From positions 2,852,001 through 2,916,000 of the forward strand of contig NZ_CP025804.1 of assembly GCF_003352085.1 (NCBI RefSeq): a DNA stretch of 64,000 nucleotides. The letters are read 5' to 3'. Source of the DNA: Sulfitobacter sp. SK012. Its GTDB lineage: Bacteria > Pseudomonadota > Alphaproteobacteria > Rhodobacterales > Rhodobacteraceae. A model generated the notes under the pieces. The model made no database searches and was not told the origin of the DNA. It saw only the letters and a program-made list of their open reading frames with translations. Made by a program: the position numbers and the translations under genes. Below, piece after piece: positions 44,494 through 53,893 of the stretch. How positions within the stretch are numbered: the stretch's first letter is position 1; the number at the start of each line of letters is the position of its first letter.

Positions 44494-45063
44494 TTATCCG
44501 GCTTTCATCGCCTCGATTGAGATTTTCACCTCAACTTCGTCGCTGACGTAAGGCGCAAAGGCACCAAGGTTGTAATCCGAGCGCAGCAACGTCGCCGTCG
44601 CATCGAACCCAGCCCACGGCTTGCCTGCCTGCGGATGATCTCCAACCTGGTTCAGTGTCGCATCCAGAACGACCGATTTCGTCACGTCGTTCATCGTCAG
44701 ATCGCCGGTAATTTTAGCAGTATTTTCACCCGTCACTTCGATCCCGGTTGAGGTAAACGTGATCATGTCACCGTCTTCCGCACCAAAGAAATCGCCGGAC
44801 ATAAAGTGACCTTCGCGATTTTCCCAACCTGTGAACATCGACTTCACAGGCATCGACACGTTCACGGAAGATTTCGAAGGGTCTTCTTGATCAAAGGAAA
44901 TCTCGCCTTCAAAGCCAGAGAACATGCCGTAGGTGTTCGAATAACCAAGGTGGTTATACGAGAAAACCACTTGGCTGTGGCTTGGGTCAAGGGTGTAGGA
45001 TTCAGCGGCCATTGCCATGCTTGCAGAAGCGGACATGAGGGCGGCAATAATGAAAGATTTCAA
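44494..45063 (-). CDS. periplasmic YceI family protein
   Basis: This 189-residue exported lipocalin-like protein has a Sec signal peptide (MKSFIIAALMSASASMAMAA) and a YceI domain (AESYTLDPSHSQVVFSYNHLG, DMITFTSTGIEVTGEN, VKISIEAMKAG). YceI proteins bind isoprenoid or other lipophilic ligands. A TTG at 45063 is preferred as start because GGAG lies six bases before it and gives a classical signal peptide; ATG at 45090 would add nine residues and has no ribosome site. It is the second YceI copy in this area. Confidence 0.87.
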   Translation of the reverse strand: MKSFIIAALMSASASMAMAAESYTLDPSHSQVVFSYNHLGYSNTYGMFSGFEGEISFDQEDPSKSSVNVSMPVKSMFTGWENREGHFMSGDFFGAEDGDMITFTSTGIEVTGENTAKITGDLTMNDVTKSVVLDATLNQVGDHPQAGKPWAGFDATATLLRSDYNLGAFAPYVSDEVEVKISIEAMKAG

Positions 45064-45173
45064 AGGGTAACTCCGGGTGTTGATTAACATACTCGGATAA
45101 GTGGCTATGAAGTCGCGAACAGCAATTCTGCAAGGATCAACAGCATGTGCGCATTTTTGAACAGTGCGGATTT

Positions 45174-45680
45174 TTAGGTAGTAAGCGCAGGTAGCTTCCC
45201 AACGTTGCGCAGCGCCGGGATCAGGCTGCTGCGGACATTTGCATGTTGCGCGCACAGCTCCGCAAGGGTTTCGCCTTCGCTACTACGCAACCGAATTTGA
45301 CCATCGCGCTGTATGGCACGGCCCAGATCACAAAAGCGGATACGTTCAATCAGCGCAGGTTGGCCAAAACGCGGCACGTGCATCATGCGAACCTCGGAAG
45401 CATCCACATCAACTTCGGCTGTGGGGATGGCCGGGTTGCGGCTCGCATAAAAGATAATGCCCCCTGCAAGCGCTGCGGTGGCTGACAAGGCCAGCTTAAA
45501 CAACATGATGTCACTTTCCCAACTCGCGCCAGGTGCCAGCCAAAAGGTAAGCGCCAGAACCACGAGGCCAAGTGCCACGCCACGTTGCAGCCCCCGCACC
45601 ACTGTCCCCGCATGTTCCCAAAACGGCGCTGTTGGCGCAATCAAAGAGGAATTGCGGGTCTGGTTGGTGGCTGATGTCAT
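45174..45680 (-). CDS. uncharacterised membrane protein
   Basis: This 168-residue protein has two membrane segments (about 32-48 and 58-80) and a soluble C-terminal half with charged strands (AEVDVDASEVRMMHV, IRLRSSEGETLAELC). I do not recognise its family. It lies upstream of the YceI gene on the same strand and could be co-transcribed, although 83-110 bases separate them. Confidence 0.55.
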   Translation of the reverse strand: MTSATNQTRNSSLIAPTAPFWEHAGTVVRGLQRGVALGLVVLALTFWLAPGASWESDIMLFKLALSATAALAGGIIFYASRNPAIPTAEVDVDASEVRMMHVPRFGQPALIERIRFCDLGRAIQRDGQIRLRSSEGETLAELCAQHANVRSSLIPALRNVGKLPALTT

Positions 45681-45911
45681 TGTGTTGTTCCTTGTTCACA
45701 CTTATTAATAACTTCCTATTCAATCATGGCGGGAAAGCGGCGCGTCCGCGACGCAACTGAGATATTATCGCATAAGTTGAATTCCCCGACCGCGTTACGC
45801 TCCATTTACCTCTCTACAGCCGCCACTTGATGATCGCTGCTTGCCCCGGGCCCAAATCAGTGTATATCGGCGCTTCCTTTTGCACTTACTATGAACCGCG
45901 CAGTCTCTCGT

Positions 45912-45942
45912 GGGGGGGCCGCAAAAGGATCACTGCCCCGCC
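45912..45942 (+). promoter_or_regulatory. GC-rich hairpin in the rpsF leader (possible S6:S18 autoregulatory site)
   Basis: A G-tract ending in GGGGC pairs with GCCCC about 15 bases later, 35-65 bases before the rpsF ATG. Bacterial rpsF leaders often carry a structure bound by S6 and S18, but the diagnostic bulge cannot be confirmed by eye. The rest of 45681-45976 holds no gene. Confidence 0.25.
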
Positions 45943-45976
45943 TTTGAAATGCGCCTTGATATAAACTGGAGTACGC

Positions 45977-46330
45977 ATGCCGCTATATGAGCATGTCATG
46001 ATTGCGCGTCAGGATTTGTCCAACACGCAAGCCGAAGGCCTTATCGAACATTTTGGCACTGTCCTGTCCGACAACGGCGGGTCACTCGTGGATCACGAGT
46101 ACTGGGGCGTCAAAACGATGGCCTACAAAATCAACAAAAACCGCAAGGGCCACTATGCCTTTCTGCGCTCGGACGCCCCTGCGACGGCCGTGCAAGAAAT
46201 GGAACGCCTGATGCGCTTGCATGACGACGTTATGCGTGTGCTGACCATCAAGGTCGATGCACACAAAGAACTGCCGTCGGTTCAAATGCAAAAACGTGAC
46301 GAGCGCCCTGAGCGCCGTGAACGTCGTTGA
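45977..46330 (+). CDS. rpsF: 30S ribosomal protein S6
   Basis: This 117-residue ribosomal protein begins MPLYEHVMIARQD and has a basic C-terminus. It binds S18 on the platform of the 30S subunit. TGGAG lies just upstream. It is the first gene of rpsF-rpsR-rplI; the S18 gene follows after 28 bases. Confidence 0.98.
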   Translation: MPLYEHVMIARQDLSNTQAEGLIEHFGTVLSDNGGSLVDHEYWGVKTMAYKINKNRKGHYAFLRSDAPATAVQEMERLMRLHDDVMRVLTIKVDAHKELPSVQMQKRDERPERRERR

Positions 46331-46358
46331 TTTCAGCTTGAAGAAAAGGACATAAACC

Positions 46359-46586
46359 ATGGCTGCAAAACCATTTTTCCGCCGTCGCAAGGTCTGCCCC
46401 TTCTCGGGTGAGAACGCACCGGCGATCGACTATAAGGACACGCGTCTGCTGCAACGCTACATCTCTGAGCGTGGCAAGATCGTGCCATCCCGTATCACAG
46501 CGGTTTCCGCGAAAAAGCAACGCGAGTTGGCACGTGCCATCAAACGCGCACGCTTCCTCGCGTTGCTGCCCTACGCCGTCAAGTAA
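46359..46586 (+). CDS. rpsR: 30S ribosomal protein S18
   Basis: This 75-residue basic protein carries [20 protein letters not shown] and [12 protein letters not shown], the S18 signatures. AAGGA precedes the ATG. It forms a heterodimer with S6 on the 30S platform. rplI follows after 11 bases. Confidence 0.98.
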   Translation: MAAKPFFRRRKVCPFSGENAPAIDYKDTRLLQRYISERGKIVPSRITAVSAKKQRELARAIKRARFLALLPYAVK

Positions 46587-46597
46587 GGAGAAAGCAC

Positions 46598-47245
46598 ATG
46601 CACGTTATCCTACTTCAACGCGTTGCCAAGCTTGGCCAGATGGGCGAAGTCGTGGACGTAAAGCCTGGCTTTGCGCGCAACTATCTGCTGCCACAAGGCA
46701 AAGCGCTGTCGGCCTCAAAAGCCAACATCGAAGCCTTCGCAGGTCGCAAATCGCAACTTGAGGCCCAAAACCTCGAGACCAAAAAAGAAGCCGAACAGAT
46801 GGCCGCGAAACTTGATGGACAGCAGTTCATCGTGATTCGTTCCGCTTCTGATGCGGGCGCGCTTTATGGTTCCGTCACAACCCGTGACGCATCCGAAGCC
46901 GCAACCGCCGAAGGCTTTACCGTAGACCGCAAGCAAGTCGTTTTGCTGTCGCCGATCAAATATCTCGGCGTGCACGACGTTTCTGTGGTGCTGCACCCCG
47001 AAGTCGAAGCAACCATTTGTTTGAATGTTGCACGTTCTACCGAAGAGGCAGAACTGCAGGCATCTGGCAAGTCGATCCAAGAACTCGCAGCCGAAGAAGA
47101 AGCGGCCGCGGAATTCGAGATTGCAGAACTGTTCGACGATATCGGTGCTGCGGCATCTGAGGACGACGATCTGGCCTCATCTGTATCCTCTGACGCAGGT
47201 GACGCAGCCGCGTCTGACGATCAGGACGACACCGCAGGCCGCTAA
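46598..47245 (+). CDS. rplI: 50S ribosomal protein L9 with long acidic C-terminal extension
   Basis: This 215-residue L9 has the N-terminal rRNA-binding domain ([28 protein letters not shown]), the long helix and the C-terminal domain up to about residue 150. After that come about 65 residues rich in Glu, Ala, Asp and Ser ([21 protein letters not shown]) that E. coli L9 (about 149 residues) does not have; such tails occur in alphaproteobacteria. A strong terminator follows 25 bases downstream and closes the operon. Confidence 0.97.
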   Translation: MHVILLQRVAKLGQMGEVVDVKPGFARNYLLPQGKALSASKANIEAFAGRKSQLEAQNLETKKEAEQMAAKLDGQQFIVIRSASDAGALYGSVTTRDASEAATAEGFTVDRKQVVLLSPIKYLGVHDVSVVLHPEVEATICLNVARSTEEAELQASGKSIQELAAEEEAAAEFEIAELFDDIGAAASEDDDLASSVSSDAGDAAASDDQDDTAGR

Positions 47246-47268
47246 GCCCGCGACAGTCTAAAAATTGA

Positions 47269-47301
47269 AACGCCGCGCATATATTGCGCGGCGTTTTTTT
47301 T
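47269..47301 (+). terminator. intrinsic terminator of the rpsF-rpsR-rplI operon
   Basis: A perfect 9-bp stem CGCCGCGCA with TGCGCGGCG (47271-47279, 47285-47293) is followed by eight T residues. Confidence 0.93.
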
Positions 47302-47493
47302 GTCCAAAATCTTGCGTGTATGGTTAAGACCTTGCCCGAACCGTTGCACCTCCCTGCTTGGGTGACTTTGCCGCAAGGTCTCGCGGCCCTTAAAAGCGAT
47401 TTCCCGCCATCACATGCAGCCGGTTGCCGATTGTCCGCGCGCTATATCGCCTGCTGGCGTATCCCTACGATGAAACAACATCTGGAATGCGCC

Positions 47494-47967
47494 ATGCCCC
47501 TGTTTAACCGCCGTTCAATTATCTTGCTTGCCGGTGCCGCACTGACAGGCTGCAATGCATCCCCCAAGCCAGATGTAAAACCGCTCGAGCCGCCGCTTTA
47601 CCCCAACGAGACGCCAGAGCTGCGTATGCAGATTAACTTCTGGGCAGATCACTATGAACTGCCGCGCTCGTTGGTGCATCGGCTTGCGATCCGCGAAAGC
47701 ACCCATAACCCAAAGGCACGCAATGGCCCCTACTATGGGCTGTTGCAAATCCTGCCCGCTACGGCACGCAGCATGGGATTTATGGGCAAGCCAAACGATC
47801 TGTTGGATGCCGACACCAACCTGGAATTCGCTCTAAAATATCTTTACGGCGCGTGGCTATTGTCTGATGGCGATCAGAGCACGGCGATTAAATGGTATTC
47901 GCGTGGATACTATTTCGAAGCCAAACGCCGCGGCATGCTGGTTGAGACAGGGCTACGGAGCGGCTAA
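47494..47967 (+). CDS. small lytic transglycosylase lipoprotein (SLT domain)
   Basis: This 157-residue protein has a lipoprotein signal (MPLFNRRSIILLAGAALTGC, Cys about residue 20) and an SLT/goose-lysozyme-like domain with the catalytic Glu in LAIRESTHNPKARNG, followed by YYGLLQILPATARSMG and Tyr-rich C-terminal helices. It should cut peptidoglycan from the periplasmic side. ATG at 47494 is chosen; 47470 is an alternative. It lies alone between the ribosomal operon and the nucleotidase gene. Confidence 0.85.
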   Translation: MPLFNRRSIILLAGAALTGCNASPKPDVKPLEPPLYPNETPELRMQINFWADHYELPRSLVHRLAIRESTHNPKARNGPYYGLLQILPATARSMGFMGKPNDLLDADTNLEFALKYLYGAWLLSDGDQSTAIKWYSRGYYFEAKRRGMLVETGLRSG

Positions 47968-48044
47968 CATTCAAATTACGTCACCAGCACACACGTGCAA
48001 TCTGCTGCTTTTTGGCAGACATCGACACACCAAAGGGGATTTCC

Positions 48045-50003
48045 ATGACCATTCGATTGAACCGCCGCCATTTCCTTGCTGGCTCAGCCGGCCTTCTGGC
48101 CTTGCACCCGTTTTCTGTCCATGCGGCAGCCAATCAGGCCCATTTGCGCCTGATGGAAACGACCGACTTGCATGTGCATGTGTTCCCCTATGACTACTAC
48201 GGCGACAAAGATGTCGATACCGTCGGCCTTGCCCGCACCGCCTCCATTGTCAAAGAAATCCGCGCCGAGGCGACCAATGCCCTGATGCTGGACAACGGTG
48301 ACTTTCTGCAGGGCAATCCGATGGGCGACTACATCGCCTATGAGCGCGGCATGAAAGAAGGCGACATGCATCCCGTGATCCAGGCGATGAACGAAGTCGG
48401 CTATGACGCGTCCACGCTCGGCAACCACGAATTCAACTACGGCCTTGATTTCTTGATGAAATCTCTTGCCGGTGCAAAGTTCCCGGTGGTGAATGCCAAC
48501 GTCGTCAAAGAGATGGGCAGTGATCCGACCAAGGACGTCACACTCGTTAAACCTTACGTCATCATCGAGCGCCAAATCACCGATGGCGCAGGCGAAACGC
48601 ACCCTATCAAAATTGGTCTCATCGGATTTGTCCCCCCGCAAATCATGGGTTGGGATCGCCGCCATCTTGAAGGCAACGTCCAAACCCGCGACATCCTTGA
48701 GGCCGCGCGCGCCTATGTGCCACAGATGAAAGAAGCTGGTGCGGACATCATCATCGCCCTCTCGCACTCTGGTATCGGGTCTGCGGATGAAAGCGACATG
48801 ATGGAAAATGCCTCCGTCCCCCTGGCCGCGATTGACGGGATCGACGCGATCCTGACGGGCCACAGCCATCTTGTGTTCCCCTCCGCCACCTACAGCGATT
48901 ATGCCGCCGCGGACCCTAATGCGGGCACCATCCACGGTAAACCTGCGACGATGGGCGGGTTCTGGGGCAGCCACCTGGGGCTGATTGATCTGATGCTGGA
49001 ACGCGATGGTGGATCATGGCGCATTGCGAGCCATAGCGCCGAGGCGCGCCCGATCTCAAAGCGCAATGAAGACCGCAGTGTCACGGCACTGGTCGAAAGC
49101 GACGCCGGCATTCTGGCAGCCGTCCAGCAAGAGCACGACGAAACGCTGAAATATGTCCGCCGCGCGGTCGGCAAAACGGACGCAAACTTGCACAGCTACT
49201 TCGCACTGGTCGCGGATGATCCGTCGGTCCAGATCGTGTCGAACGCGCAGGTCTGGTATATTGATCAGATGATGAAGGGCACTGAGTATGAGGGCCTGCC
49301 GATCCTCTCTGCGGCGGCCCCGTTCAAGGCCGGCGGTCGTGGTGGTCCTGAGTATTACACCGACGTGCCTAAGGGCGATGTGGCGATCAAGAACGTGAGT
49401 GACCTCTATCTTTACCCCAACACGGTTCGCGCGGTGAAAGTGACGGGCGCGCAAGTCAAAGATTGGCTGGAGCGTTCTGCCGGCATCTTTAATCAGGTAA
49501 CGCCTGGCCAAGCCGATCAACCTCTGCTGAATGACAGCTTTCCAAGCTATAATTTCGACGTGATTGACGGCGTGACCTATCAAATCGACCTCAGCCAACC
49601 GTCGAAATTTGACAGCAAGGGCGTGCTGCTTGAGGCTGATGCGAACCGCATTGTGAACCTGAACTTCAACGGACAACCGGTTGATCCGGATGCGGAGTTC
49701 ATCATTGCCACGAACAATTACCGCGCATCTGGTGGCGGTGGTTTCCCCGGAGCCAAGGGCGATACCATCGTGTTTGAAGGCCCGGATACCAACCGCGATG
49801 TGATCGTGCGCTATATCGTTGAGCAAGGCACAATCAGCCCGCGCGCAGATGCCAACTGGGGCTTTGCATCGCTGGATGACACAACCGTTTTATTCTCAAC
49901 TGGCCCAAAAGCGGCGGATTATCTCGACGAAGTTAAAGGGGTTAATCTGTCTCCAGCGGGTGACGCTGAAGGCGGCTTTGCACAGTTCCGCATCGCCCTC
50001 TAA
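48045..50003 (+). CDS. Tat-exported 2',3'-cyclic-nucleotide 2'-phosphodiesterase/3'-nucleotidase
   Basis: This 652-residue periplasmic enzyme has a Tat signal (LNRRHFLAG, about residues 4-30), a calcineurin-like metallophosphatase domain (about 35-340) with the metal motifs TTDLHVHV, GDFLQGNPMGDY, GNHEFNYG and GHSHLVFP, and a C-terminal 5'-nucleotidase domain (about 400-640; NNYRASGGGGFPG). It matches CpdB, which scavenges nucleotides. ATG at 48045 is used; the frame extends to 48012 but without signal logic. A bidirectional terminator follows. Confidence 0.94.
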   Translation: MTIRLNRRHFLAGSAGLLALHPFSVHAAANQAHLRLMETTDLHVHVFPYDYYGDKDVDTVGLARTASIVKEIRAEATNALMLDNGDFLQGNPMGDYIAYERGMKEGDMHPVIQAMNEVGYDASTLGNHEFNYGLDFLMKSLAGAKFPVVNANVVKEMGSDPTKDVTLVKPYVIIERQITDGAGETHPIKIGLIGFVPPQIMGWDRRHLEGNVQTRDILEAARAYVPQMKEAGADIIIALSHSGIGSADESDMMENASVPLAAIDGIDAILTGHSHLVFPSATYSDYAAADPNAGTIHGKPATMGGFWGSHLGLIDLMLERDGGSWRIASHSAEARPISKRNEDRSVTALVESDAGILAAVQQEHDETLKYVRRAVGKTDANLHSYFALVADDPSVQIVSNAQVWYIDQMMKGTEYEGLPILSAAAPFKAGGRGGPEYYTDVPKGDVAIKNVSDLYLYPNTVRAVKVTGAQVKDWLERSAGIFNQVTPGQADQPLLNDSFPSYNFDVIDGVTYQIDLSQPSKFDSKGVLLEADANRIVNLNFNGQPVDPDAEFIIATNNYRASGGGGFPGAKGDTIVFEGPDTNRDVIVRYIVEQGTISPRADANWGFASLDDTTVLFSTGPKAADYLDEVKGVNLSPAGDAEGGFAQFRIAL

Positions 50004-50051
50004 ACAAAATGCGGTAGGGTTTCGATCCTGCCGCAAACCTCGCGCAAACGC

Positions 50052-50083
50052 AAAAGGCCGCCCCAATCCGGAGCGGCCTTTTT
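50052..50083. terminator. bidirectional terminator between cpdB-like gene and tig
   Basis: A 9-bp stem AAAGGCCGC with GCGGCCTTT (50053-50061, 50073-50081) carries A-run and T-run on its two sides, so it serves both convergent genes. Confidence 0.92.
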
Positions 50084-50101
50084 CATGTCTTGGCGGTGAG
50101 T

Positions 50102-51433
50102 TTACTCTTCTTCGAGCGCTTCAACAGCCTTTTGCAAATCGGCTTTTGTCACTACTTTGTCGGTCACATCGGACTGATCAAAGATATGGCCAACGACTTT
50201 GTCTTCAAAGATCGGCGCACGCATCTGCTGCTGCATCTGCTGGTTTTGCTGAACGAATTCAAAGAACTGACGTTCTTGACCTGGGTACTGACGCGCCTGG
50301 CCCATGATCGCTTGAGTCATCTCAGCATCGGTCACTTCGACTTTCGCCTTTTGACCCAGCTCAGCCAACAACAGGCCCAAACGCACGCGGCGCTCGGCAA
50401 GCTTCGTGTGCTCTTCTGTTGTTTCGACTTCAGGATGGTCGTGACCCTCAACTTCAGGGTTATCCTCGTGCCACAACTGATGCGCGATCTGGCCTGCTTC
50501 GGCCTCCACCAGCGACGGGGGCAATTCAAAATCAGTCAGCTTGTCCAGCTCATCAAGCAGGCCACGCTTCATCACCGCGCGGGCAGCACCAACATATTCG
50601 GCTTCCAGACGCTCAGAAATCTGAACTTTCAACGCGGCGAGGTCTTCTGCACCGAATTTGGTGGCCATCTCGTCGTTGATTTCTGCCGCAAAAGGCTCTT
50701 TGACACCTTTGATCGTGCAATCAAATGTCGCTTCCTTACCGGCCAGATTGGCGGCTTGGTAATCATCGGGGAAGTTAACAGTTACTGCTTTTTCTTCGCC
50801 ATCTTTCACGCCAACAAGCTGCTCTTCAAAGCCCGGAATGAAAGAGTTGGAGCCCAGCACCAGCGGATAATCTTCGGCAGAGCCACCTTCAAATGCTTCG
50901 CCGTCAACTTTTCCGACGAAATTCATCACAACCTGGTCGCCGTCTTTGGCTTTGGAGCCTTTTTTGCGATCTTTGAAGTCTTGCGCAGATTCGGCAAGGT
51001 TCGCCAGTGATTCATCAACATCAGCGTCGTCAGCTTTTACAACCAAACGCTCCAGCTTGACCTTGCTGAAATCCAACTCGGGGATCTCGGGCAGTGCCTC
51101 ATAGGACATTGTGACCTCGACGTCGTCGCCTTCTTTCCAGTCCTCGTTCGTCATCTTGACGTCGGGCTGCATGGCAGGGCGGTCGCCGGTTTTCTCAAAA
51201 TGTTCGGACATCGCGCCATCGATGCTTTCCTGCATCGCTTCGCCTGTCACTTTTTGGCCAAACTGCTTTTTGAGCAGTGCCATAGGGACTTTGCCTTTGC
51301 GAAAGCCCTTCATTTCGACTTCGGGTTGCGCTTCGATCAATTTCTCATCGACCTTGGCAGCAAGTTCAGCCGCCGTCACAGTGATGGCGTAACCGCGTTT
51401 CAGACCTTCGTTCAGCGTCTCGTTGACCTGCAT
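50102..51433 (-). CDS. tig: trigger factor chaperone
   Basis: This 443-residue ribosome-associated chaperone has the N-terminal ribosome-binding domain with the GFRKGKVPM signature (residues about 44-52), a middle FKBP-type PPIase domain (about 165-245) and the C-terminal helical arms. The start at 51433 ([15 protein letters not shown]) fits the family, while the frame to 51478 adds unrelated residues. It is the last conserved gene before the accessory island. Confidence 0.96.
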   Translation of the reverse strand: MQVNETLNEGLKRGYAITVTAAELAAKVDEKLIEAQPEVEMKGFRKGKVPMALLKKQFGQKVTGEAMQESIDGAMSEHFEKTGDRPAMQPDVKMTNEDWKEGDDVEVTMSYEALPEIPELDFSKVKLERLVVKADDADVDESLANLAESAQDFKDRKKGSKAKDGDQVVMNFVGKVDGEAFEGGSAEDYPLVLGSNSFIPGFEEQLVGVKDGEEKAVTVNFPDDYQAANLAGKEATFDCTIKGVKEPFAAEINDEMATKFGAEDLAALKVQISERLEAEYVGAARAVMKRGLLDELDKLTDFELPPSLVEAEAGQIAHQLWHEDNPEVEGHDHPEVETTEEHTKLAERRVRLGLLLAELGQKAKVEVTDAEMTQAIMGQARQYPGQERQFFEFVQQNQQMQQQMRAPIFEDKVVGHIFDQSDVTDKVVTKADLQKAVEALEEE

Positions 51434-51642
51434 GTTTGCTCCATAGCGTTTGGCCGCACCAAGGGCGCGGGGCGTCAAATTTCCGCCCTTCTATTGGCGC
51501 AGCGCCAGCCATGCAAGGGGTCGTTAGGCCTGCGCGAAAATAAGCATGCGCTTGCCAACATCTGCCCCCTTACAAGGCCAGTACGGAAAGGGCCTATTTG
51601 GCCCAACAACCGCACCGCTAGTAGGGTTTCGTGAATTCTTAA

Positions 51643-51712
51643 CTCTGCCCCTTTAGGGACAGAGCCATGTCAGAACCGCGGCGTAAGCTCAGTGGCACCC
51701 ATTGCGGGTGCC
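51643..51712. other. two non-coding hairpins at the left side of the accessory island
   Basis: A stem CTCTGCCC/GGGACAGAG (51643-51664) and a stem GGCACCC/GGGTGCC (about 51693-51711) lie in the 430-base gene-free stretch between tig and the next possible gene. Neither has a T-run. I see no protein-coding region here. Confidence 0.4.
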
Positions 51713-51719
51713 CCTACTA

Positions 51720-51738
51720 CATACCCAAGGCTTCTTTG
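51720..51738 (-). repeat. 19-base partial copy of the gapR 3' end
   Basis: Eighteen of 19 bases match 54970-54988, the end of gapR. On the minus strand it reads YSKEALGM then stop, against MYKEALGMS then stop in gapR. The two copies lie on both sides of the accessory island in the same orientation. Confidence 0.5.
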
Positions 51739-51866
51739 CTATATGGTGTGATCTAAGGTTTAGATGCTTGTTTCGTTGCCTGCCACACATCTAGCCCCTT
51801 ACAGAGACAGCAATTCCAATACTCAATACAAGTTCGTCTGGTGCGAGATTTTTTGGTGGGTGTACC

Positions 51867-52160
51867 TTAGACCCGCCCTGCCCGTTCAAGTATTGCCATG
51901 AATTCGCTGCTGAATGCGGCCAGAAGCCTATTGTCGGAACTTCCGCTTGTGGGGATATTCACACCAATTAGAGGATACCCCAAAAACGGGCATTTCGTCA
52001 GCGACACAAACCTATGAGTTTGGCCGATTCTTCGTTCGCAGTGGATGTTCCTCGCAAGCGTGTTCAGCGTCTCACTTGCTGGACAAAGTGTGAATTCGCC
52101 GCAATCGCTCCAATGACCGATTTTGTCAGGACCACAAGAATAGATTCTCCGTGAAAACAT
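51867..52160 (-). CDS. small hypothetical protein
   Basis: An open frame of about 97 codons starts at ATG 52160 with GAGAG nearby. The product is Cys- and Ser-rich (CGEFTLCPASET, KCPFLGYPLIGVNIP). I do not recognise it. It lies in a decayed island among gene fragments, so it may be a chance frame or a remnant. Low confidence. Confidence 0.25.
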   Translation of the reverse strand: MFSRRIYSCGPDKIGHWSDCGEFTLCPASETLNTLARNIHCERRIGQTHRFVSLTKCPFLGYPLIGVNIPTSGSSDNRLLAAFSSEFMAILERAGRV

Positions 52161-52209
52161 TGGCACTCTCTCGTCCGTCTCAATTGGTTTTCGCCTCTCC
52201 TAGAGATGC

Positions 52210-52385
52210 TCAGAAGAAGCCACGTGGGGTCAACCTATTTTCACAGGCCTCACGCTCCAAACCTTCACGGAAATCCGGATGTGCCAGCCCGATCAGAGCC
52301 TGGGCGCGTTCGGCGATGCATTTGCCCTTGAGATTGGTGATCCCGTATTCGGCTACGGCATACATCATGGCTGTGCAGGCACACC
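52210..52385 (-). pseudogene. 3' end of an acetyl-CoA hydrolase/CoA-transferase gene
   Basis: The minus strand reads EYGITNLKGKCIAERAQAL, then IGLAHPDFREGLERE and a stop preceded by LTPRGFF, which is the recognisable C-terminus of the acetyl-CoA hydrolase/4-hydroxybutyrate CoA-transferase family. Upstream of about 52385 the homology stops and no start exists; some 80-90% of the gene is missing. It is a remnant beside the IS30 element. Confidence 0.75.
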
Positions 52386-52623
52386 CTCACTCGGATGTGG
52401 GGCGTGGTCACCCTTATGGCGGCATCGGAAACCTCAGACCGGAAAGCAAAACGATGGTCGAAAACTTTATGAGTTGGCAAAAGAACTAACCCACAAAAGC
52501 CAATCTTCGCAAAACGCGCCCTTCGGCCGAATATTCGAATTGGACGGCGTCTCGTTTGGTGACATCAATCTCGCATTGCCGACATTCGTTTAGATCGCAG
52601 CGAACGTCCGCTTTGGTGGGCGA

Positions 52624-52645
52624 CCTCAACCGGTCGATGCAACAC
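52624..52645 (-). repeat. left terminal inverted repeat of IS30-family element
   Basis: Its reverse complement differs from the right repeat at two positions only. It includes the stop codon of the transposase. Confidence 0.85.
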
Positions 52646-53786
52646 ACTCAGCGAACTTCTCTGCTGGGGTTTGATATTGCAAGGTCTTGCGAGGACGTTC
52701 GTTAAGTTGCCTTGCAATTGCGCTGAGCTTTGCCTGAGAATGAACGGATAAGTCGGTTCCTCTTGGCAAATACTGCCTCAAAAGCCGGTTGGTGTTCTCG
52801 TTTGATCCACGTTGCCAAGGTGACTGCGGGTCGCAGAAGTAGACATCGACATCCGTGGCCAGTGTGAAGCGCGGATGATCTGCTAGCTCTTTGCCACGAT
52901 CCCACGTCAAGGATTTGTAAAGTTCTCGCGGCAGCTTCTGAGCCGACTTGATCAGCGCAGTGACGACGCTTTCAGTGTCCTTGTTCGCGACTTTCACCAA
53001 CATCACGTATCGTGAATGCCGCTCGACCAGGGTCGCGATATAGCTGTTCTTCGATCCGCCAATCAGGTCGCCTTCCCAGTGACCCGGAACAGCGCGATCC
53101 TCGACGGATGCAGGCCTTTCGCTGATGGACACAGCATCTTTAATCTGGCCATTACCGTTGCGCTTTAGGCTGGCATGCTGGGAACGCCTGACTGTGCGTT
53201 TTGCGCGCAAGTGCGCCAGCAGCTCCTTTTTGAGAACGCCACGTGCCTGTATATAAAGGCTTCGATAGATAGTCTCGTGTGACACCTGTTTGTGCGCCTC
53301 CTCCGGGAACGCCCGTTTGAGCCAACCCGCAACCTGCTCGGGAGACCACTTGCGCCGTAGCTTTGCTGATACTGCGCGGGCCAATGTCGGGTGACAAGCC
53401 AGCTTGCATATCTTTGGACGCAGAGCCCGGTTCCAAGCAGCCTGATCTGAACTAGACGCACGATAGCCGACTGATCCGCCATTGCGCCGCACCTCCCGGC
53501 TGATCGTTGAGGGCGCACGTCGCAACTGGCGTGCAATCGCACGCAAGGATTGCTTGGTACTCAGCCCGCGGGATATCTCTTCGCGCTCAGAGAGGCTCAA
53601 TGCAGAACTGCCACGCCTGCGATCCGGCGGCCGTATCCCGCCCGTAGGTGAGATGACCGAAAATACCGACGACGATTGGCGATCAAAGACCCGCCCAATC
53701 GAACTCATCGACTCCCCACGTTGCCATCGATCCCAGATCTCGGCACGCTGCTCAGCTGAATAGTAAATCCTGCGACGATACTTCAT
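52626..53786 (-). CDS. IS30-family transposase
   Basis: This 386-residue protein has N-terminal helix-turn-helix regions (EIWDRWQRGESMSSIGRVF and SLSEREEISRGLSTKQSL) and a DDE catalytic core: Asp in HWEGDLIGG, Asp in LTWDRGKELADH and Glu in GSNENTNRLLRQYLP. All three are present and the frame is intact, so the element may still be mobile. Its 3' end lies inside the left inverted repeat, as is common in the family. Confidence 0.95.
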   Translation of the reverse strand: MKYRRRIYYSAEQRAEIWDRWQRGESMSSIGRVFDRQSSSVFSVISPTGGIRPPDRRRGSSALSLSEREEISRGLSTKQSLRAIARQLRRAPSTISREVRRNGGSVGYRASSSDQAAWNRALRPKICKLACHPTLARAVSAKLRRKWSPEQVAGWLKRAFPEEAHKQVSHETIYRSLYIQARGVLKKELLAHLRAKRTVRRSQHASLKRNGNGQIKDAVSISERPASVEDRAVPGHWEGDLIGGSKNSYIATLVERHSRYVMLVKVANKDTESVVTALIKSAQKLPRELYKSLTWDRGKELADHPRFTLATDVDVYFCDPQSPWQRGSNENTNRLLRQYLPRGTDLSVHSQAKLSAIARQLNERPRKTLQYQTPAEKFAECVASTG

Positions 53787-53818
53787 TCAAAACACTCCAT
53801 CTCTTTCTAAAGATTAAA

Positions 53819-53840
53819 GTGTTGCGTCGACCAGTTGAGG
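53819..53840 (+). repeat. right terminal inverted repeat of IS30-family element
   Basis: It pairs with 52624-52645, 20 of 22 positions matching. It lies just upstream of the transposase start region and may hold its promoter. Confidence 0.85.
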
Positions 53841-53893
53841 CCACCTGCCAATCACCAGCTTTTAGTTCTCTAGGTCCAGAGCCTAGCGCGCAT

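Larger units (their letters stand above)
52624..53840. mobile_element. complete IS30-family insertion sequence
   Basis: Terminal inverted repeats of 22 bases (52624-52645 and 53819-53840, 20 of 22 matching) enclose one intact transposase gene. The length of about 1.2 kb fits IS30. A clear target duplication is not visible. The element interrupts the island between the CoA-transferase remnant and the IS3 remnant. Confidence 0.9.

Noticed and set aside
52265..52593. Open frames on both strands around the CoA-transferase remnant
   Set aside because: They are other frames of the degraded gene end; only the minus frame ending at 52210 has recognisable homology.
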